From NCBI GenBank assembly GCA_017467885.1, contig JAFUKC010000024.1, positions 1 to 38,860 on the forward strand: a DNA stretch of 38,860 nucleotides, given 5' to 3'. Position numbers and translations under genes: made by a program. The notes below the pieces were generated by a model. The model made no database searches. It saw nothing but the letters and a program-made list of their open reading frames with translations, and was not told the origin of the DNA. How positions within the stretch are numbered: position 1 is the first letter of the stretch; each line of letters begins with the position of its first letter. Shown here one piece after another: positions 8,114-16,690 of this stretch. The DNA comes from Bacteroidaceae bacterium (GTDB lineage: Bacteria > Bacteroidota > Bacteroidia > Bacteroidales > Bacteroidaceae).

Positions 8114-8488
8114 ATGGCAGAGAAGGTACGTTATTCAGACGAAGAGCTTGAAGAGTTCCGTGCTGTTATTATGGAGAAATTAGAACTTGCAAAGAGTAAT
8201 TACGACCAGATTATGAAATCTTTGCGCCATGAAGATGGAAATGATGTGGCAGATACATCGCCCACATATAAAGGCTTGGAGGATGGCAGTTCGGCAGCTT
8301 CGCAGGCCGAGCAGATGCAATTGGCGCAACGTCAGGCTAAATTTATTCAGGGCTTGCAGGCTGCATTGGTTCGTATCGAGAATAAGACATACGGTATTTG
8401 TCGTGAGACCGGTAAACTTATAGCAAAGGAGCGTTTAATGGCTGTTCCTCATGCCACATTAAGTATCGAAGCCAAGAAAAACCGTTAA
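8114..8488 (+). CDS. DksA/TraR-family regulator with degenerate zinc finger
   Basis: This 124-residue protein resembles DksA, which binds the RNA polymerase secondary channel and tunes transcription. The N-terminal half is helical, with a coiled-coil tip that contains Asp44 and Asp47 (NDVADTS), spaced like the functional tip aspartates of E. coli DksA. The C-terminal globular part (YGICRETGKLI ... HATLSIEAK) aligns with the C4 zinc finger but retains only Cys96. The other three positions are Thr99, Ser117 and Ala120, so zinc binding is unlikely. This form is usual in Bacteroidetes as far as I recall. It is co-transcribed with ileS and lspA, with 3 bp to lspA. Confidence 0.85.
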   Translation: MAEKVRYSDEELEEFRAVIMEKLELAKSNYDQIMKSLRHEDGNDVADTSPTYKGLEDGSSAASQAEQMQLAQRQAKFIQGLQAALVRIENKTYGICRETGKLIAKERLMAVPHATLSIEAKKNR

Positions 8489-8491
8489 ATA

Positions 8492-9112
8492 ATGGCGATG
8501 TCGGTGAAATCTCGCACACTGCTGACGTGTTTCTTGATATTTGGAGCAATAATCATAGACCAGGTTATTAAAATCACGGTAAAACTCTCGATGTACATGC
8601 ATCAGAGTATAAAGGTTTTTGATGATTGGTTCTATATATATTTTACCGAGAATCCGGGAATGGCTTTCGGCCTTGAGATTTTCGGGAAACTCTTTTTGAC
8701 AAGTTTTCGTCTGGTGGCAATAGGCTTGCTTGTATATTATCTTTGCAAGATAGTACGTAAACCTGTTTTTTCCACAGGTTATGTGCTTTGTGTCGCTTTT
8801 ATATTGGCAGGGGCTGCAGGCAACATTATAGATTGTCTTTTTTATGGCGAGATATTTACCGATAGCAATCATCGTATTGCCTCGTTGGTGCCGTGGGGTG
8901 AAGGCTATGGTCGTTTTATGTATGGCAAGGTGGTGGATATGTTCCATTTTCCTCTGTTCTCGTTCGATTGGCCCGAATGGCTGCCTCTCATTGGAGGAGA
9001 GCATTTTCTTTTCTTTAGCCCGATTTTTAATTTTGCCGACGCATGTATATCGTGCGGCATAATTGTGCTGTTGATTTTTTATCGCAAATATATCAATTAT
9101 AGTATCAAATAG
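8492..9112 (+). CDS. lspA: Lipoprotein signal peptidase (SPase II)
   Basis: This inner-membrane aspartic protease cuts the signal peptide from prolipoproteins after lipid attachment. At 206 residues it is longer than the roughly 165 usual in proteobacteria. It carries an inserted loop between the catalytic motifs, as in other Bacteroidetes. Visible motifs are Asp23 (IIDQ), FTENPGMAFG (51-60), catalytic Asp114 in AGNIID and catalytic Asp183 in FNFADA. Four hydrophobic segments are present. ATG codons at 8492 and 8498 are both possible starts. The next gene encodes a lipoprotein and lies only 3 bp away, so substrate and protease are co-expressed. Confidence 0.95.
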   Translation: MAMSVKSRTLLTCFLIFGAIIIDQVIKITVKLSMYMHQSIKVFDDWFYIYFTENPGMAFGLEIFGKLFLTSFRLVAIGLLVYYLCKIVRKPVFSTGYVLCVAFILAGAAGNIIDCLFYGEIFTDSNHRIASLVPWGEGYGRFMYGKVVDMFHFPLFSFDWPEWLPLIGGEHFLFFSPIFNFADACISCGIIVLLIFYRKYINYSIK

Positions 9113-9115
9113 GTT

Positions 9116-9892
9116 ATGAAGGGCCTGTATGTTAAAATGTTGCCGCTGTTCGTGCTTCTACTCTCTTCGTGTGAAGTGAAGATGCCCAAGGATATAATAC
9201 AACCTGTTGCTTTGGAAGAACTGTTGTATGATTATCATCTTGCGCAGGCTATGAGCCCCGATGAACTGAAATCGAAACTTTACATCGATTATGTATTTAA
9301 GAAACATAATGTAACGAAGGAACAGTTCGATTCCACCATGATTTGGTATACGCGTAATCCGCGACACATTTATAATATTTACGATAATTTGCAGAAAAGG
9401 CTCAGTGCCGAGGTTCTTGCTCTTGATAACAGCGATAGCGGCGGAAGTTCTTTAGCGCACCGGAATAAACCTCTTGTTGGGGATACCGTCAATTTGTGGC
9501 AGGGTGTAAAAACAGCATTGTTATCGGCAACACCTTTGTGTAATCGTTTACAGTTTAATTTCGTGGCCGATACAACGTTTGTGGCAGGTGACAGTCTTTC
9601 GCTTTTCTTCAATGCAAAAATGATACAACCTGTTGGTCGCAGAGTTGAGCAGCATGCCCATGCTGCACTTGTTGTCGAGTATGCCGATAGCACAGTGCAA
9701 GGTGACGGATGTCCGATAAACACTTCGGGGCATTATGCCGTTAATATCGGCAATGAAGAACAAAAAGAGATAAAGGAAGTGCGAGGTTTCATATATTACA
9801 ACGACTGCGATTCTTTGAAAGAGGCACGAATGCTTATTGGCGATATTTCAGTTGTCAGAATACATCCTGTTGCCGAAAAAGAGTCGGAGTGA
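9116..9892 (+). CDS. DUF4296 lipoprotein
   Basis: This 258-residue protein has a lipoprotein signal peptide: hydrophobic LPLFVLLL followed by LLSSC, with Cys19 as the lipidated residue. The next about 90 residues (LEELLYDYHLAQAM ... YNIYDNLQKRL) match DUF4296, a Bacteroidetes lipoprotein domain of unknown function that is often encoded next to lspA. The C-terminal half looks beta-rich and has no known domain. Its place directly behind lspA in the ileS operon is conserved in related genomes as far as I recall. Function is unknown; an envelope role is likely. Confidence 0.85.
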   Translation: MKGLYVKMLPLFVLLLSSCEVKMPKDIIQPVALEELLYDYHLAQAMSPDELKSKLYIDYVFKKHNVTKEQFDSTMIWYTRNPRHIYNIYDNLQKRLSAEVLALDNSDSGGSSLAHRNKPLVGDTVNLWQGVKTALLSATPLCNRLQFNFVADTTFVAGDSLSLFFNAKMIQPVGRRVEQHAHAALVVEYADSTVQGDGCPINTSGHYAVNIGNEEQKEIKEVRGFIYYNDCDSLKEARMLIGDISVVRIHPVAEKESE

Positions 9893-9898
9893 TTAACA

Positions 9899-10186
9899 AT
9901 GTATTACGCCACACATAGGTTACATATAAAGAAAGGCAATCCTCTTATGCTTCAGGTTGTAAAGGTGGAGAATGGACGGGTTGTCTCTTTTTTTGATTTT
10001 ACAGTCGAACTGCAGTCGATGTTGTGGGTTGACGAGATCGTGATTTCAGAGAATGGTTTTCTCGGTCCCGATTTTTCGTTAGACTCACTTCCCGATGAAA
10101 TACCCGATGTTGACAATCTCTCGTTGTCGGCCTTTTCTATAATCTCCTCATCGGCAGATGGTGTACGGTTTGTGAGATTGGGATAA
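9899..10186 (+). CDS. Small conserved protein of unknown function
   Basis: This 95-residue soluble protein has no signal peptide. It opens with a short beta-rich segment (YYATHRLHIKKGNPLMLQVV) and ends with an acidic, Ser-rich part. It is the last gene of the ileS operon, 6 bp after the DUF4296 gene, and its TAA directly abuts the stop codon of the opposing methyltransferase gene. I recognise no domain. Tight packing and a good coding pattern make it likely to be real. Confidence 0.7.
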   Translation: MYYATHRLHIKKGNPLMLQVVKVENGRVVSFFDFTVELQSMLWVDEIVISENGFLGPDFSLDSLPDEIPDVDNLSLSAFSIISSSADGVRFVRLG

Positions 10187-10948
10187 TTACTTGATTGCCC
10201 TTCTTCGGAATTCGGCACAGATTATAGCTGTGGCAGTTGATACGTTTAACGATTCTGATGTTTGACGGCCTATGGGGTAGTTGGGGATAAACAATTTGCT
10301 GTTTATGTGCTGTGCACACTCGCTGCCGATTCCGTTGCCTTCGTTGCCCATCACAATTATACCTTTACCCGATAATTCTTTATCATAAATGTTTTCGCCA
10401 TTAAGGAACGTTCCATAAATTGCAGCCCTTGCTTTCTGCGATTCCAGAAACTGCGGTAGGTGTGTATAGCAGACTTTTATGCGCCCTATTGCTCCCATCG
10501 TAGCTTGTACCGTCTTTGGGTTATATACATCGACGGTGCCGGTTGAGCAATATATATGTTCAATCCCGAACCAATCGGCAATTCGAATGATGGTTCCTAA
10601 ATTTCCGGGGTCTTGTATTTCGTCGAGTGCAAGGCACAGTTCGCGTTCGGGAACTGTGTAATCAGGTTCTTCTTCGCGTATGCGAAACACACCCAATACA
10701 CCTTGCGGGGTACGTAAAAAACTTGCGCGTTGCAGTTCGTCGTTGCTCACTTCTGTTATTTCCACCTTTGCATCGATACGATTTTCATGTAACCATTCGC
10801 GGGTGGCTATAATTCTTTCACACTTCAGGTCCGAGTGTAAAATATCCGTAACGGTTTTTCCACCTTCGGCAACGAACAGCCCGCTCTCTTTGCGGTATTT
10901 TTTCACATCTAAAGAGCGTATAAGTTTCAGAAGTGATTTGCTAATCAT
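10187..10948 (-). CDS. TrmH/SpoU-family RNA 2'-O-methyltransferase
   Basis: This 253-residue enzyme of the SPOUT class methylates a ribose 2'-OH in rRNA or tRNA using S-adenosylmethionine. An N-terminal substrate-binding domain (residues about 1-95, KYRKESGLFVAEGGKTV) precedes the knotted SpoU domain. SpoU motif 1 is LDEIQDPGNLGTIIRIAD (residues about 108-125), motif 2 VMGNEGNGIG (about 200), and motif 3 PNYPIGRQTSESLNVSTATA (about 218-237), all intact. The target nucleotide cannot be told; RlmB-like or TsnR-like are both possible. It is convergent with the ileS operon with no bases between the stop codons. A TAGCTTTG -7 box lies upstream (plus 10981-10988). Confidence 0.9.
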   Translation of the reverse strand: MISKSLLKLIRSLDVKKYRKESGLFVAEGGKTVTDILHSDLKCERIIATREWLHENRIDAKVEITEVSNDELQRASFLRTPQGVLGVFRIREEEPDYTVPERELCLALDEIQDPGNLGTIIRIADWFGIEHIYCSTGTVDVYNPKTVQATMGAIGRIKVCYTHLPQFLESQKARAAIYGTFLNGENIYDKELSGKGIIVMGNEGNGIGSECAQHINSKLFIPNYPIGRQTSESLNVSTATAIICAEFRRRAIK

Positions 10949-10980
10949 AAATAGTATGTCCGATATGAGTTAAAGTGATG

Positions 10981-11019
10981 CAAAGCTACCTTAAATATGC
11001 GAGGTTTTTGCTATATTTG
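10981..11019. promoter_or_regulatory. Divergent promoter region, methyltransferase / TamL
   Basis: Two -7 elements face away from each other: TAGCTTTG on the minus strand (plus 10981-10988), serving the methyltransferase gene, and TATATTTG on the plus strand (11012-11019), 27 nt before the TamL ATG. Neither has a clean TTTG at -33, so both are moderate candidates. Confidence 0.4.
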
Positions 11020-11046
11020 CGAGATTTTTTTTGGAGTTGCATAGGA

Positions 11047-13347
11047 ATGCCATTAAGAAAGGTAATATATATATTGATATGTTCGCTATTAACAGTATCG
11101 TGCTCGGTGTCAAAGTTCATCCCCGAGGATAAATATTTGTTGAATAGCGTCGAAATTGTATCGTCGCAGAGTGATGATATGATTCTGAAAGCACGTTCAT
11201 ATGTGCGTCAGCAACCCAACTCGAAACTATTTGGTGTTGTGAAGCTTCCAATGTACACTTATGCACTATCGGGACGCGATACAACCAAATGGGTAAACCG
11301 TTTTTTGCAAAAGATAGGCGAGCCACCTGTTGTCTACAGTCCTGAACTTGCCGAGCAATCAAGGGCAAACATCGAACAGATGTTGCACAACGATGGCTAT
11401 ATGCATGCCAAGGTCGCTTTATCTACATCGGTGGGTAAAAAGAGAAAAATCGATGTCCGATATTCTTTAGAAGAGAAATTAAGATATTCGGTAGATAAGA
11501 TACAAATAGTAACCGAGGATACAGCCATAGCCGGAATATTACATGAAAATTCGGAATCTTCGTTGCTCTATAAAGGAATGCCGTTCAGTGTGGATATAAT
11601 GGAGGCCGAGCGTCGCCGAATAACCTCCTTGCTTAATGACAAAGGTTATTATCGCTTTCAGAAAGAGTATATAACGTATATTGCAGATACGGCCTATCAA
11701 TCTACCAAGATAAATATTCAAATGAATATTGCTCTTTATCAACCGGCTTCGGATGCCGAACCTACTTCGCACAAGGTTTATCATTTCGATAAAATATCGT
11801 TCGTTTCGGGAGCCGGGTTGCGCCTTACGCAAGATGCCCTATCGTTATGCGACTCTATACATTTTCATAATTATAATGTCCGTTACAAAGGGAAACAATT
11901 CATATCTCCCAAAACCTTGGTTAACAATACATATATAGAACCCGGTGCACTATATTCGCAACAGGCTGCCGACCGTACATACAGTTCGCTTGCCCAATTA
12001 ACGGCATTGCGGTATACAACATTGCGAATGGTTGAGCACCCCGATACATCTTTACTTGATTGTTATATAATGTTCGAACAGAGCAAACGTCGATCCATCA
12101 GTTTCGATATTGAAGGAACAAATACAGCCGGAGATTTGGGCGCGGCAGCATCCATAACTTTCTCCGACAGGAACCTTTTTAAGCGTTCCGAATTGCTCTC
12201 ACTTCGTCTTTATGGTGCGTATGAAGCCATTTCGGGTTTGTCGGGATATTCCGGTGACAGTTATTACGAATATGGTGCCGAGTTAAGCTATCGTATGTTC
12301 GGTGGTTTGGTGTCACGTCTTATCCCTGTAGAGAGACGTATGATGAAGTCGTCAACATTGTTTACATTGAAATATAATTCACAAGAGCGTCCCGAATTCG
12401 ACAGACGTCTGTTGTCGGGTGCATGGAGTTATACATGGAGTCGTAACAGGCACTCGTTGCACAAGATAGACGTTGTAGATTTAAACTACATTTATGTACC
12501 TTGGATATCAGAAACATTCAAGCACGAGTATCTCGATAGTATCTCGAATCGTAATTCAATTCTCAAATATAACTACGAGAATCTGCTTATAACAAAGATG
12601 GGATATTCCTATTCCTATACATCTGCAAAAGCCGGTGACCGTGCACCGCGAAGAACAATATTCTCTCTACGCACCAACGTGGAGTCCTCGGGCAATCTGT
12701 TGAATATTGCAAACGAAATTTTAGGCGGTCATCGTAACAGTTCGGGGCAGTACACTTTTTTAAATATTGCGTATGCGCAATATGTGAAAGGTGATTTCGA
12801 TTTTACAACATACGTTACCATTGACGATCGTAACACTCTTGTCATGCATTTGGGTGTAGGTGTGGCATATCCCTATGGTAACTCTACTATATTGCCGTTT
12901 GAAAAACGATACTTCTCGGGTGGAGCAAACAGTATGCGTGGCTGGAGTGTGCGTACTCTTGGTCCCGGAAGTTTCCGCAGCAACGACAGTAATATCGATT
13001 TTATAAATCAATCGGGTGATTTAAAGCTCGATTGCAATGTCGAATTGCGCTCGCATCTCTTTTGGAAGTTGAATTCGGCGCTATTCATTGACGCCGGTAA
13101 CATTTGGACGTTGCGTGCCTATAAAGAACAGCCTGGCGGGCAGTTCGATATCGGCACATTTTATAAGGATATTGCCTTCTCTTATGGCTTGGGCTTGCGC
13201 TTCGAGTTCGATTTATTTGTTTTTCGACTCGACGGTGCGATGAAGGCTGTCAATCCGGCATATAGCGGGAGTGATAAATATCCAATATTTCACCCCGATT
13301 TCAGTAGAGATTTTGCATTGCATTTTGCAATAGGTTATCCCTTCTGA
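11047..13347 (+). CDS. tamL: TamL-like BamA/TamA-family outer membrane lipoprotein
   Basis: This 766-residue Omp85-family protein starts at the ATG at 11047. An upstream in-frame ATG at 10975 would bury the signal peptide. The N-terminus is a lipoprotein signal (IYILICSLLTVSC), so the protein is lipidated, unlike proteobacterial TamA. POTRA-like domains follow (about residues 30-330, including the LNDKGYYRF-type pattern), then a C-terminal 16-strand beta-barrel. The barrel carries the L6-loop motif SMRGW (629-633, VRGF/Y-like) in GGANSMRGW. The family inserts proteins into, or moves lipids to, the outer membrane; Bacteroidetes pair TamL with TamB, which is not in this window. An essential surface-assembly role is known for the Flavobacterium homologue. 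Confidence 0.85.
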   Translation: MPLRKVIYILICSLLTVSCSVSKFIPEDKYLLNSVEIVSSQSDDMILKARSYVRQQPNSKLFGVVKLPMYTYALSGRDTTKWVNRFLQKIGEPPVVYSPELAEQSRANIEQMLHNDGYMHAKVALSTSVGKKRKIDVRYSLEEKLRYSVDKIQIVTEDTAIAGILHENSESSLLYKGMPFSVDIMEAERRRITSLLNDKGYYRFQKEYITYIADTAYQSTKINIQMNIALYQPASDAEPTSHKVYHFDKISFVSGAGLRLTQDALSLCDSIHFHNYNVRYKGKQFISPKTLVNNTYIEPGALYSQQAADRTYSSLAQLTALRYTTLRMVEHPDTSLLDCYIMFEQSKRRSISFDIEGTNTAGDLGAAASITFSDRNLFKRSELLSLRLYGAYEAISGLSGYSGDSYYEYGAELSYRMFGGLVSRLIPVERRMMKSSTLFTLKYNSQERPEFDRRLLSGAWSYTWSRNRHSLHKIDVVDLNYIYVPWISETFKHEYLDSISNRNSILKYNYENLLITKMGYSYSYTSAKAGDRAPRRTIFSLRTNVESSGNLLNIANEILGGHRNSSGQYTFLNIAYAQYVKGDFDFTTYVTIDDRNTLVMHLGVGVAYPYGNSTILPFEKRYFSGGANSMRGWSVRTLGPGSFRSNDSNIDFINQSGDLKLDCNVELRSHLFWKLNSALFIDAGNIWTLRAYKEQPGGQFDIGTFYKDIAFSYGLGLRFEFDLFVFRLDGAMKAVNPAYSGSDKYPIFHPDFSRDFALHFAIGYPF

Positions 13348-13382
13348 TGAGGTATTAATGGTTAAAAGTAAAAATTATATAT

Positions 13383-14189
13383 ATGGAAATTCGTTTTATG
13401 AGTATTGGCAGTGGCAGTTGTGGCAACTGCTATTATATCGGAGTGGACGACTATGGAATACTGATTGACGCCGGTATACACACCAAAACAATCAGGGCCG
13501 CCCTTAAAAAAGAGGGTATCCCTTTCGAGAGTATATGTGCTGTGTTTGTTACGCACGACCATGCCGACCACATTAAATCATTGGGAGTTATTTCGTCGAA
13601 GGCAAATATACCGGTGTATGCAACCCGCGAAGTACACGAGGGTATAAACCGTAATTATTGTATTACAAAACCGGTAGACCCGATGTATGCCCGTTATGTG
13701 GAAAAAGAGGAGAAAACAAAATTTCGTGCATTTGAGATAACACCGTTCGAGGTTCCTCACGATGGAAGCGATAATGTTGGTTATTACATAGAGATAGGCG
13801 ACATCTCCTTTTGTATTGCAACCGATTTAGGTTGTATAACTGAAACTGTTGCCTATTATTTGGATAAGGCAAATTATCTTGTGATAGAATCGAATTACGA
13901 GGAGCAGATGCTGATGATGGGGCGTTACCCGCAGTTCTTGAAGAACAGAGTGGCCAGTTCCACAGGGCACTTAAGCAATCAGACAACAGCAAAATATATT
14001 GCTGCCAACTTCAACGAGCATCTTAAACATATATGGTTGTGTCATTTGAGCGAGGAAAATAATCATCCCGAACTTGCATATAAAGCAATGGAAATGGAAT
14101 TCGGCAGCTATGGAATTATTGTGGGAAAGGATGTGAAAGTCGATGTGTTGAAGCGTGCCACTCCGTCTAAAATATTTTATTTGGGTTGA
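13383..14189 (+). CDS. MBL-fold metallo-hydrolase (YycJ/WalJ-like)
   Basis: This 268-residue cytoplasmic metallo-beta-lactamase-fold protein carries the zinc motif THDHADH (57-63), a conserved SIGSGSCGNCYY start, a later VPHDGSDN His and DLG Asp (about 120-145), and TGHLSNQT (about 198). The layout matches YycJ/WalJ proteins, which have 5'-3' exonuclease activity and have been tied to replication or mismatch repair. The closest role is uncertain. It lies 35 bp after the TamL gene and may share its transcript. Confidence 0.88.
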   Translation: MEIRFMSIGSGSCGNCYYIGVDDYGILIDAGIHTKTIRAALKKEGIPFESICAVFVTHDHADHIKSLGVISSKANIPVYATREVHEGINRNYCITKPVDPMYARYVEKEEKTKFRAFEITPFEVPHDGSDNVGYYIEIGDISFCIATDLGCITETVAYYLDKANYLVIESNYEEQMLMMGRYPQFLKNRVASSTGHLSNQTTAKYIAANFNEHLKHIWLCHLSEENNHPELAYKAMEMEFGSYGIIVGKDVKVDVLKRATPSKIFYLG

Positions 14190-14260
14190 GTGGATAATTA
14201 AAAAAAAGACCTGTAAGAATTTCAAGTAGATAAATTTAAACAGCTTCTAAAAAAAATAGC

Positions 14261-14268
14261 TATCTTCG
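14261..14268 (+). promoter_or_regulatory. Possible -7 box for tyrS
   Basis: TATCTTCG lies 56 nt before the tyrS ATG. It differs from TAnnTTTG by one base, and the same eight-mer precedes the helicase and DUF4494 genes in this window. The -33 element is unclear. Confidence 0.35.
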
Positions 14269-14324
14269 CATCACGAATTGTGTATTACAAACATTAGAGT
14301 AAATATAAATAAAAACATACAGAT

Positions 14325-15620
14325 ATGAACTTTGTACAAGAACTTAAATGGCGTGGTATGATTCAGGATATGACGCCCGGGACGGAGGAGCAGTTACAGA
14401 AGGAGATGACAACTGCATATTTGGGTATCGATCCTACTGCCGATTCATTGCATATAGGCCATTTGGTGGGAGTAATGATGTTGCGTCATTTTCAGCGTTC
14501 GGGCCATCGTCCCATTGCGCTTATTGGTGGTGCTACCGGTATGATTGGTGACCCTTCCGGTAAGTCGAAAGAGCGTGTCTTGATTGATGAAGACCGTTTG
14601 CGTCATAATCAGGAGGCCATACGTAAACAGTTGGCTTTGTTCCTCGATTTCGAGAGTGATGCTCCCAATGCTGCAGTGTTGGTGAACAACTATGATTGGA
14701 TGAAGAACTTTTCGTTCCTCGATTTTATCCGTAACGTAGGCAAGCTTATCACAGTTAATTATATGATGTCGAAGGATTCTGTAAAGCGTCGTATATCGGG
14801 TGATAATGGTGCCGATGGTATGTCTTTTACCGAGTTTTCTTATCAATTGTTGCAAGGCTACGATTTTGTACATCTTAACGAGAGCCATGGCTGTAAATTA
14901 CAGTTGGGTGGTGCCGACCAATGGGGAAATATTACCACAGGAACCGAAATGATACGTAAGATTTCGGGTAATGAAGCATTTGCACTTACCTGTCCTCTTA
15001 TTACTAAAGCCGACGGAAAAAAATTCGGAAAGACCGAACAGGGTAATATTTGGCTCGACAAGCGCTATACTTCGCCTTATCGTTTCTATCAGTTCTGGCT
15101 TAATGTAAGTGACGAAGATGCCGACAGATATATAAAGATATTCACATCTATCAGCAAAGAAGAAATTGATGCTTTGCTTGCCGAGCATGCTCAAACTCCG
15201 CATTTACGCCTTTTGCAGAAACGTTTGGCACAGGAAGTTACTGTTATGGTGCATGGCAAGGAGGAGTATAACAAGGCTGTTGAAGCGTCGAGCATATTGT
15301 TTGGTAATTCCACTTCAGAGGCACTTCGCTCGTTGGACGAGGATACTTTGCTTGCTGTATTTGACGGTGTTCCGCGTTTCGAGGTTGAACGTGAACTTTT
15401 CGAAAATGGAATAAAAGCGGTTGAACTAACCACTGATGCTGCTGCAATATTTCCGTCGAAAGGCGAGATGCGTAAATTGGTGCAGGGTGGTGGAGTTTCC
15501 ATAAATAAGGAAAAACTTGCAGCATTTGACCAGCCGATAACAACAGACAGATTGTTGAATGATAAATATTTGCTTATTCAAAAGGGTAAGAAAAACTATT
15601 ATTTGATAATTGCAAAATAA
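14325..15620 (+). CDS. tyrS: Tyrosine--tRNA ligase
   Basis: This 431-residue cytoplasmic class I synthetase charges tRNA-Tyr. HIGH is at 43-46 (SLHIGHLVG), the Tyr-binding and ATP-binding core includes [13 protein letters not shown] (about 68-80), QLLQGYDF is at about 178, [11 protein letters not shown] is at about 193, and the KMSKS-type loop reads KFGKT (233-237). An S4 RNA-binding domain forms the C-terminus (about 365-431, [15 protein letters not shown]). Length and motif order are those of the TyrZ/TyrS bacterial form with KFGKT. It stands 135 bp after the MBL gene with its own possible promoter, and ends at a hairpin. Confidence 0.97.
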   Translation: MNFVQELKWRGMIQDMTPGTEEQLQKEMTTAYLGIDPTADSLHIGHLVGVMMLRHFQRSGHRPIALIGGATGMIGDPSGKSKERVLIDEDRLRHNQEAIRKQLALFLDFESDAPNAAVLVNNYDWMKNFSFLDFIRNVGKLITVNYMMSKDSVKRRISGDNGADGMSFTEFSYQLLQGYDFVHLNESHGCKLQLGGADQWGNITTGTEMIRKISGNEAFALTCPLITKADGKKFGKTEQGNIWLDKRYTSPYRFYQFWLNVSDEDADRYIKIFTSISKEEIDALLAEHAQTPHLRLLQKRLAQEVTVMVHGKEEYNKAVEASSILFGNSTSEALRSLDEDTLLAVFDGVPRFEVERELFENGIKAVELTTDAAAIFPSKGEMRKLVQGGGVSINKEKLAAFDQPITTDRLLNDKYLLIQKGKKNYYLIIAK

Positions 15621-15640
15621 AAGAATTACAAATATTGTAC

Positions 15641-15673
15641 TTAAGGTGTTGCTATAAATTAGCAGCACCTTAA
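15641..15673 (+). terminator. tyrS terminator hairpin
   Basis: TTAAGGTGTTGCT (15641-15653) pairs with AGCAGCACCTTAA (15661-15673) through 13 positions, one of them G-T, with a 7-nt loop. It starts 20 bp after the tyrS stop. No strong T-run follows. Confidence 0.65.
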
Positions 15674-15748
15674 TTGTTGATAATCATGTAGTTCAAATTC
15701 CTTTTTATTCCTAATGATGAAAAACTTGTAATTTTATTTGTTTTTTTG

Positions 15749-15779
15749 TTTGCACAGTAAAAATTAATTAGTACCTTTG
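15749..15779 (+). promoter_or_regulatory. Consensus promoter of tRNA-Lys
   Basis: TTTG (15749-15752), a spacer of exactly 19 nt and TACCTTTG (15772-15779) are a perfect match to the Bacteroidetes primary promoter. The tRNA begins 23 nt after the -7 box. Confidence 0.85.
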
Positions 15780-15801
15780 CAACGCTTTAAGGCAAAGAGT
15801 T

Positions 15802-15874
15802 GCGCTGTTAGCTCAGTTGGTAGAGCAATTGACTCTTAATCAATGGGTCCAGGGTTCGAGTCCCTGACGGCGTA
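15802..15874 (+). tRNA. tRNA-Lys (anticodon CTT)
   Basis: This 73-nt sequence folds as a cloverleaf. The acceptor is GCGCTGT/ACGGCGT (G-T pairs at positions 1-72 and 5-68), the D arm GCTC...GAGC, the anticodon stem ATTGA/TCAAT around loop CTCTTAA (anticodon CTT), and the T arm CAGGG-TTCGAGT-CCCTG. The discriminator is A. CCA is not encoded (the next bases are CAA), so it is added after transcription. Confidence 0.96.
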
Positions 15875-15876
15875 CA

Positions 15877-15933
15877 AAGAGGAAAATGTTGTAAATCATG
15901 TATTTGACATTGAAGAACAAACATTTTCCTCTT
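15877..15933 (+). terminator. Terminator-like hairpin behind tRNA-Lys
   Basis: AAGAGGAAAATGTT (15877-15890) is the exact reverse complement of 15920-15933 with a 29-nt loop. It starts three bases after the tRNA. The downstream sequence is AT-rich without a clear T-run. Confidence 0.55.
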
Positions 15934-15987
15934 AATATTTATCTTTAAACGTGTAGAATTGCCGAAATTGGTAAGAAAATGTACAAA

Positions 15988-16218
15988 TTATAGCGGGTCA
16001 TAGGAAGTTCTGTGTAAGTAAACCTGTAAATTGGAAATTATGGTTAGCCATAATTTTTTATCAACTGCCCCTCTGCGGTTTGCTTTGATAAATTTGATTT
16101 TTGCATTAAAGAATTCTGCCATTGCATTTGACAAACTATAGTTGTAAAGTTTTTTCATGGTGCAAAGAAACTCTTTTTTTTGAGACGGATAATTAAATTT
16201 GCTACACTGAATTTCTAT
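15988..16218 (-). pseudogene. Transposase C-terminal remnant
   Basis: The minus strand from 16218 to the stop at 15988 reads through 76 codons. The stretch YSLSNAMAEFFNAKIKFIKA with the following NRRGAVD matches the C-terminal end of ISL3/ISAon1-type transposases (pattern SNA.AE.FNAKIK...RGV.D). The whole catalytic DDE region is missing: an in-frame TAA lies just upstream and no further transposase coding is visible. It is a decayed fragment between tRNA-Lys and the His-rich gene. I could not find flanking inverted repeats that define the old element. Confidence 0.65.
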
Positions 16219-16231
16219 TTACCCAAGGCTG

Positions 16232-16690
16232 TTAGTCGGTCAATAGTGAGAAAAATCCTATTAACCCTATTGCAACAGCTGCCGCCTCGGCTGCGTTGTT
16301 GTCGCAGTGATGCACTACAACAGGGTGGGGTGCAGGCTTGTGATGTACTACAACGGGGCGGGGTGCAGGCTTGTGAACTATAACCGGTGCATGGTTGTGT
16401 TTTGCTTTGTTGTCATGCCTGATGGCGCCTCTCTTTTTTTCATGTTTAGGCTTGTATATGTTCTTGCCGCCAATATCTTTTTTCTGCTCGCCACGTTTGT
16501 TCTCTATCCGCACCGGTTGCTTGTTGTCTTTTTTCTCACCTCGCTTTTGTGCCAATACATCGCTTGGCATTCCTATTATACCTATAAGAAATCCGGCCAT
16601 TACAATTTTCTTTGCAACACCAATAATACTCTCCTTCGACAAAGCAAAAAACTGTTTTCCACTCTGTTCTTTCTTACTCAAATTTTTCAT
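16232..16690 (-). CDS. His/Pro-rich exported protein of unknown function
   Basis: This 152-residue protein has a basic N-terminus, a hydrophobic stretch (about residues 24-43) and a likely signal-peptidase site after VLA (47). The mature part is very basic and rich in Lys, Arg and His. Near the C-terminus are two copies of KPAPxPVVVHH, encoded by a 33-bp DNA tandem repeat, then a short hydrophobic end (AAEAAAVAIGLIGFF). Clustered HH pairs could bind metal, but that is only inference. I recognise no family. It is a single minus-strand gene whose downstream neighbour is the dead transposase. Confidence 0.6.
   Translation of the reverse strand: MKNLSKKEQSGKQFFALSKESIIGVAKKIVMAGFLIGIIGMPSDVLAQKRGEKKDNKQPVRIENKRGEQKKDIGGKNIYKPKHEKKRGAIRHDNKAKHNHAPVIVHKPAPRPVVVHHKPAPHPVVVHHCDNNAAEAAAVAIGLIGFFSLLTD
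16307..16372. repeat. Two 33-bp tandem repeat units
   Basis: Units 16307-16339 and 16340-16372 are the same length and differ at only three positions. Each encodes the 11-residue KPAPxPVVVHH unit of the His/Pro-rich protein, so copy number could change in frame. A partial third unit follows from 16373. Confidence 0.85.
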
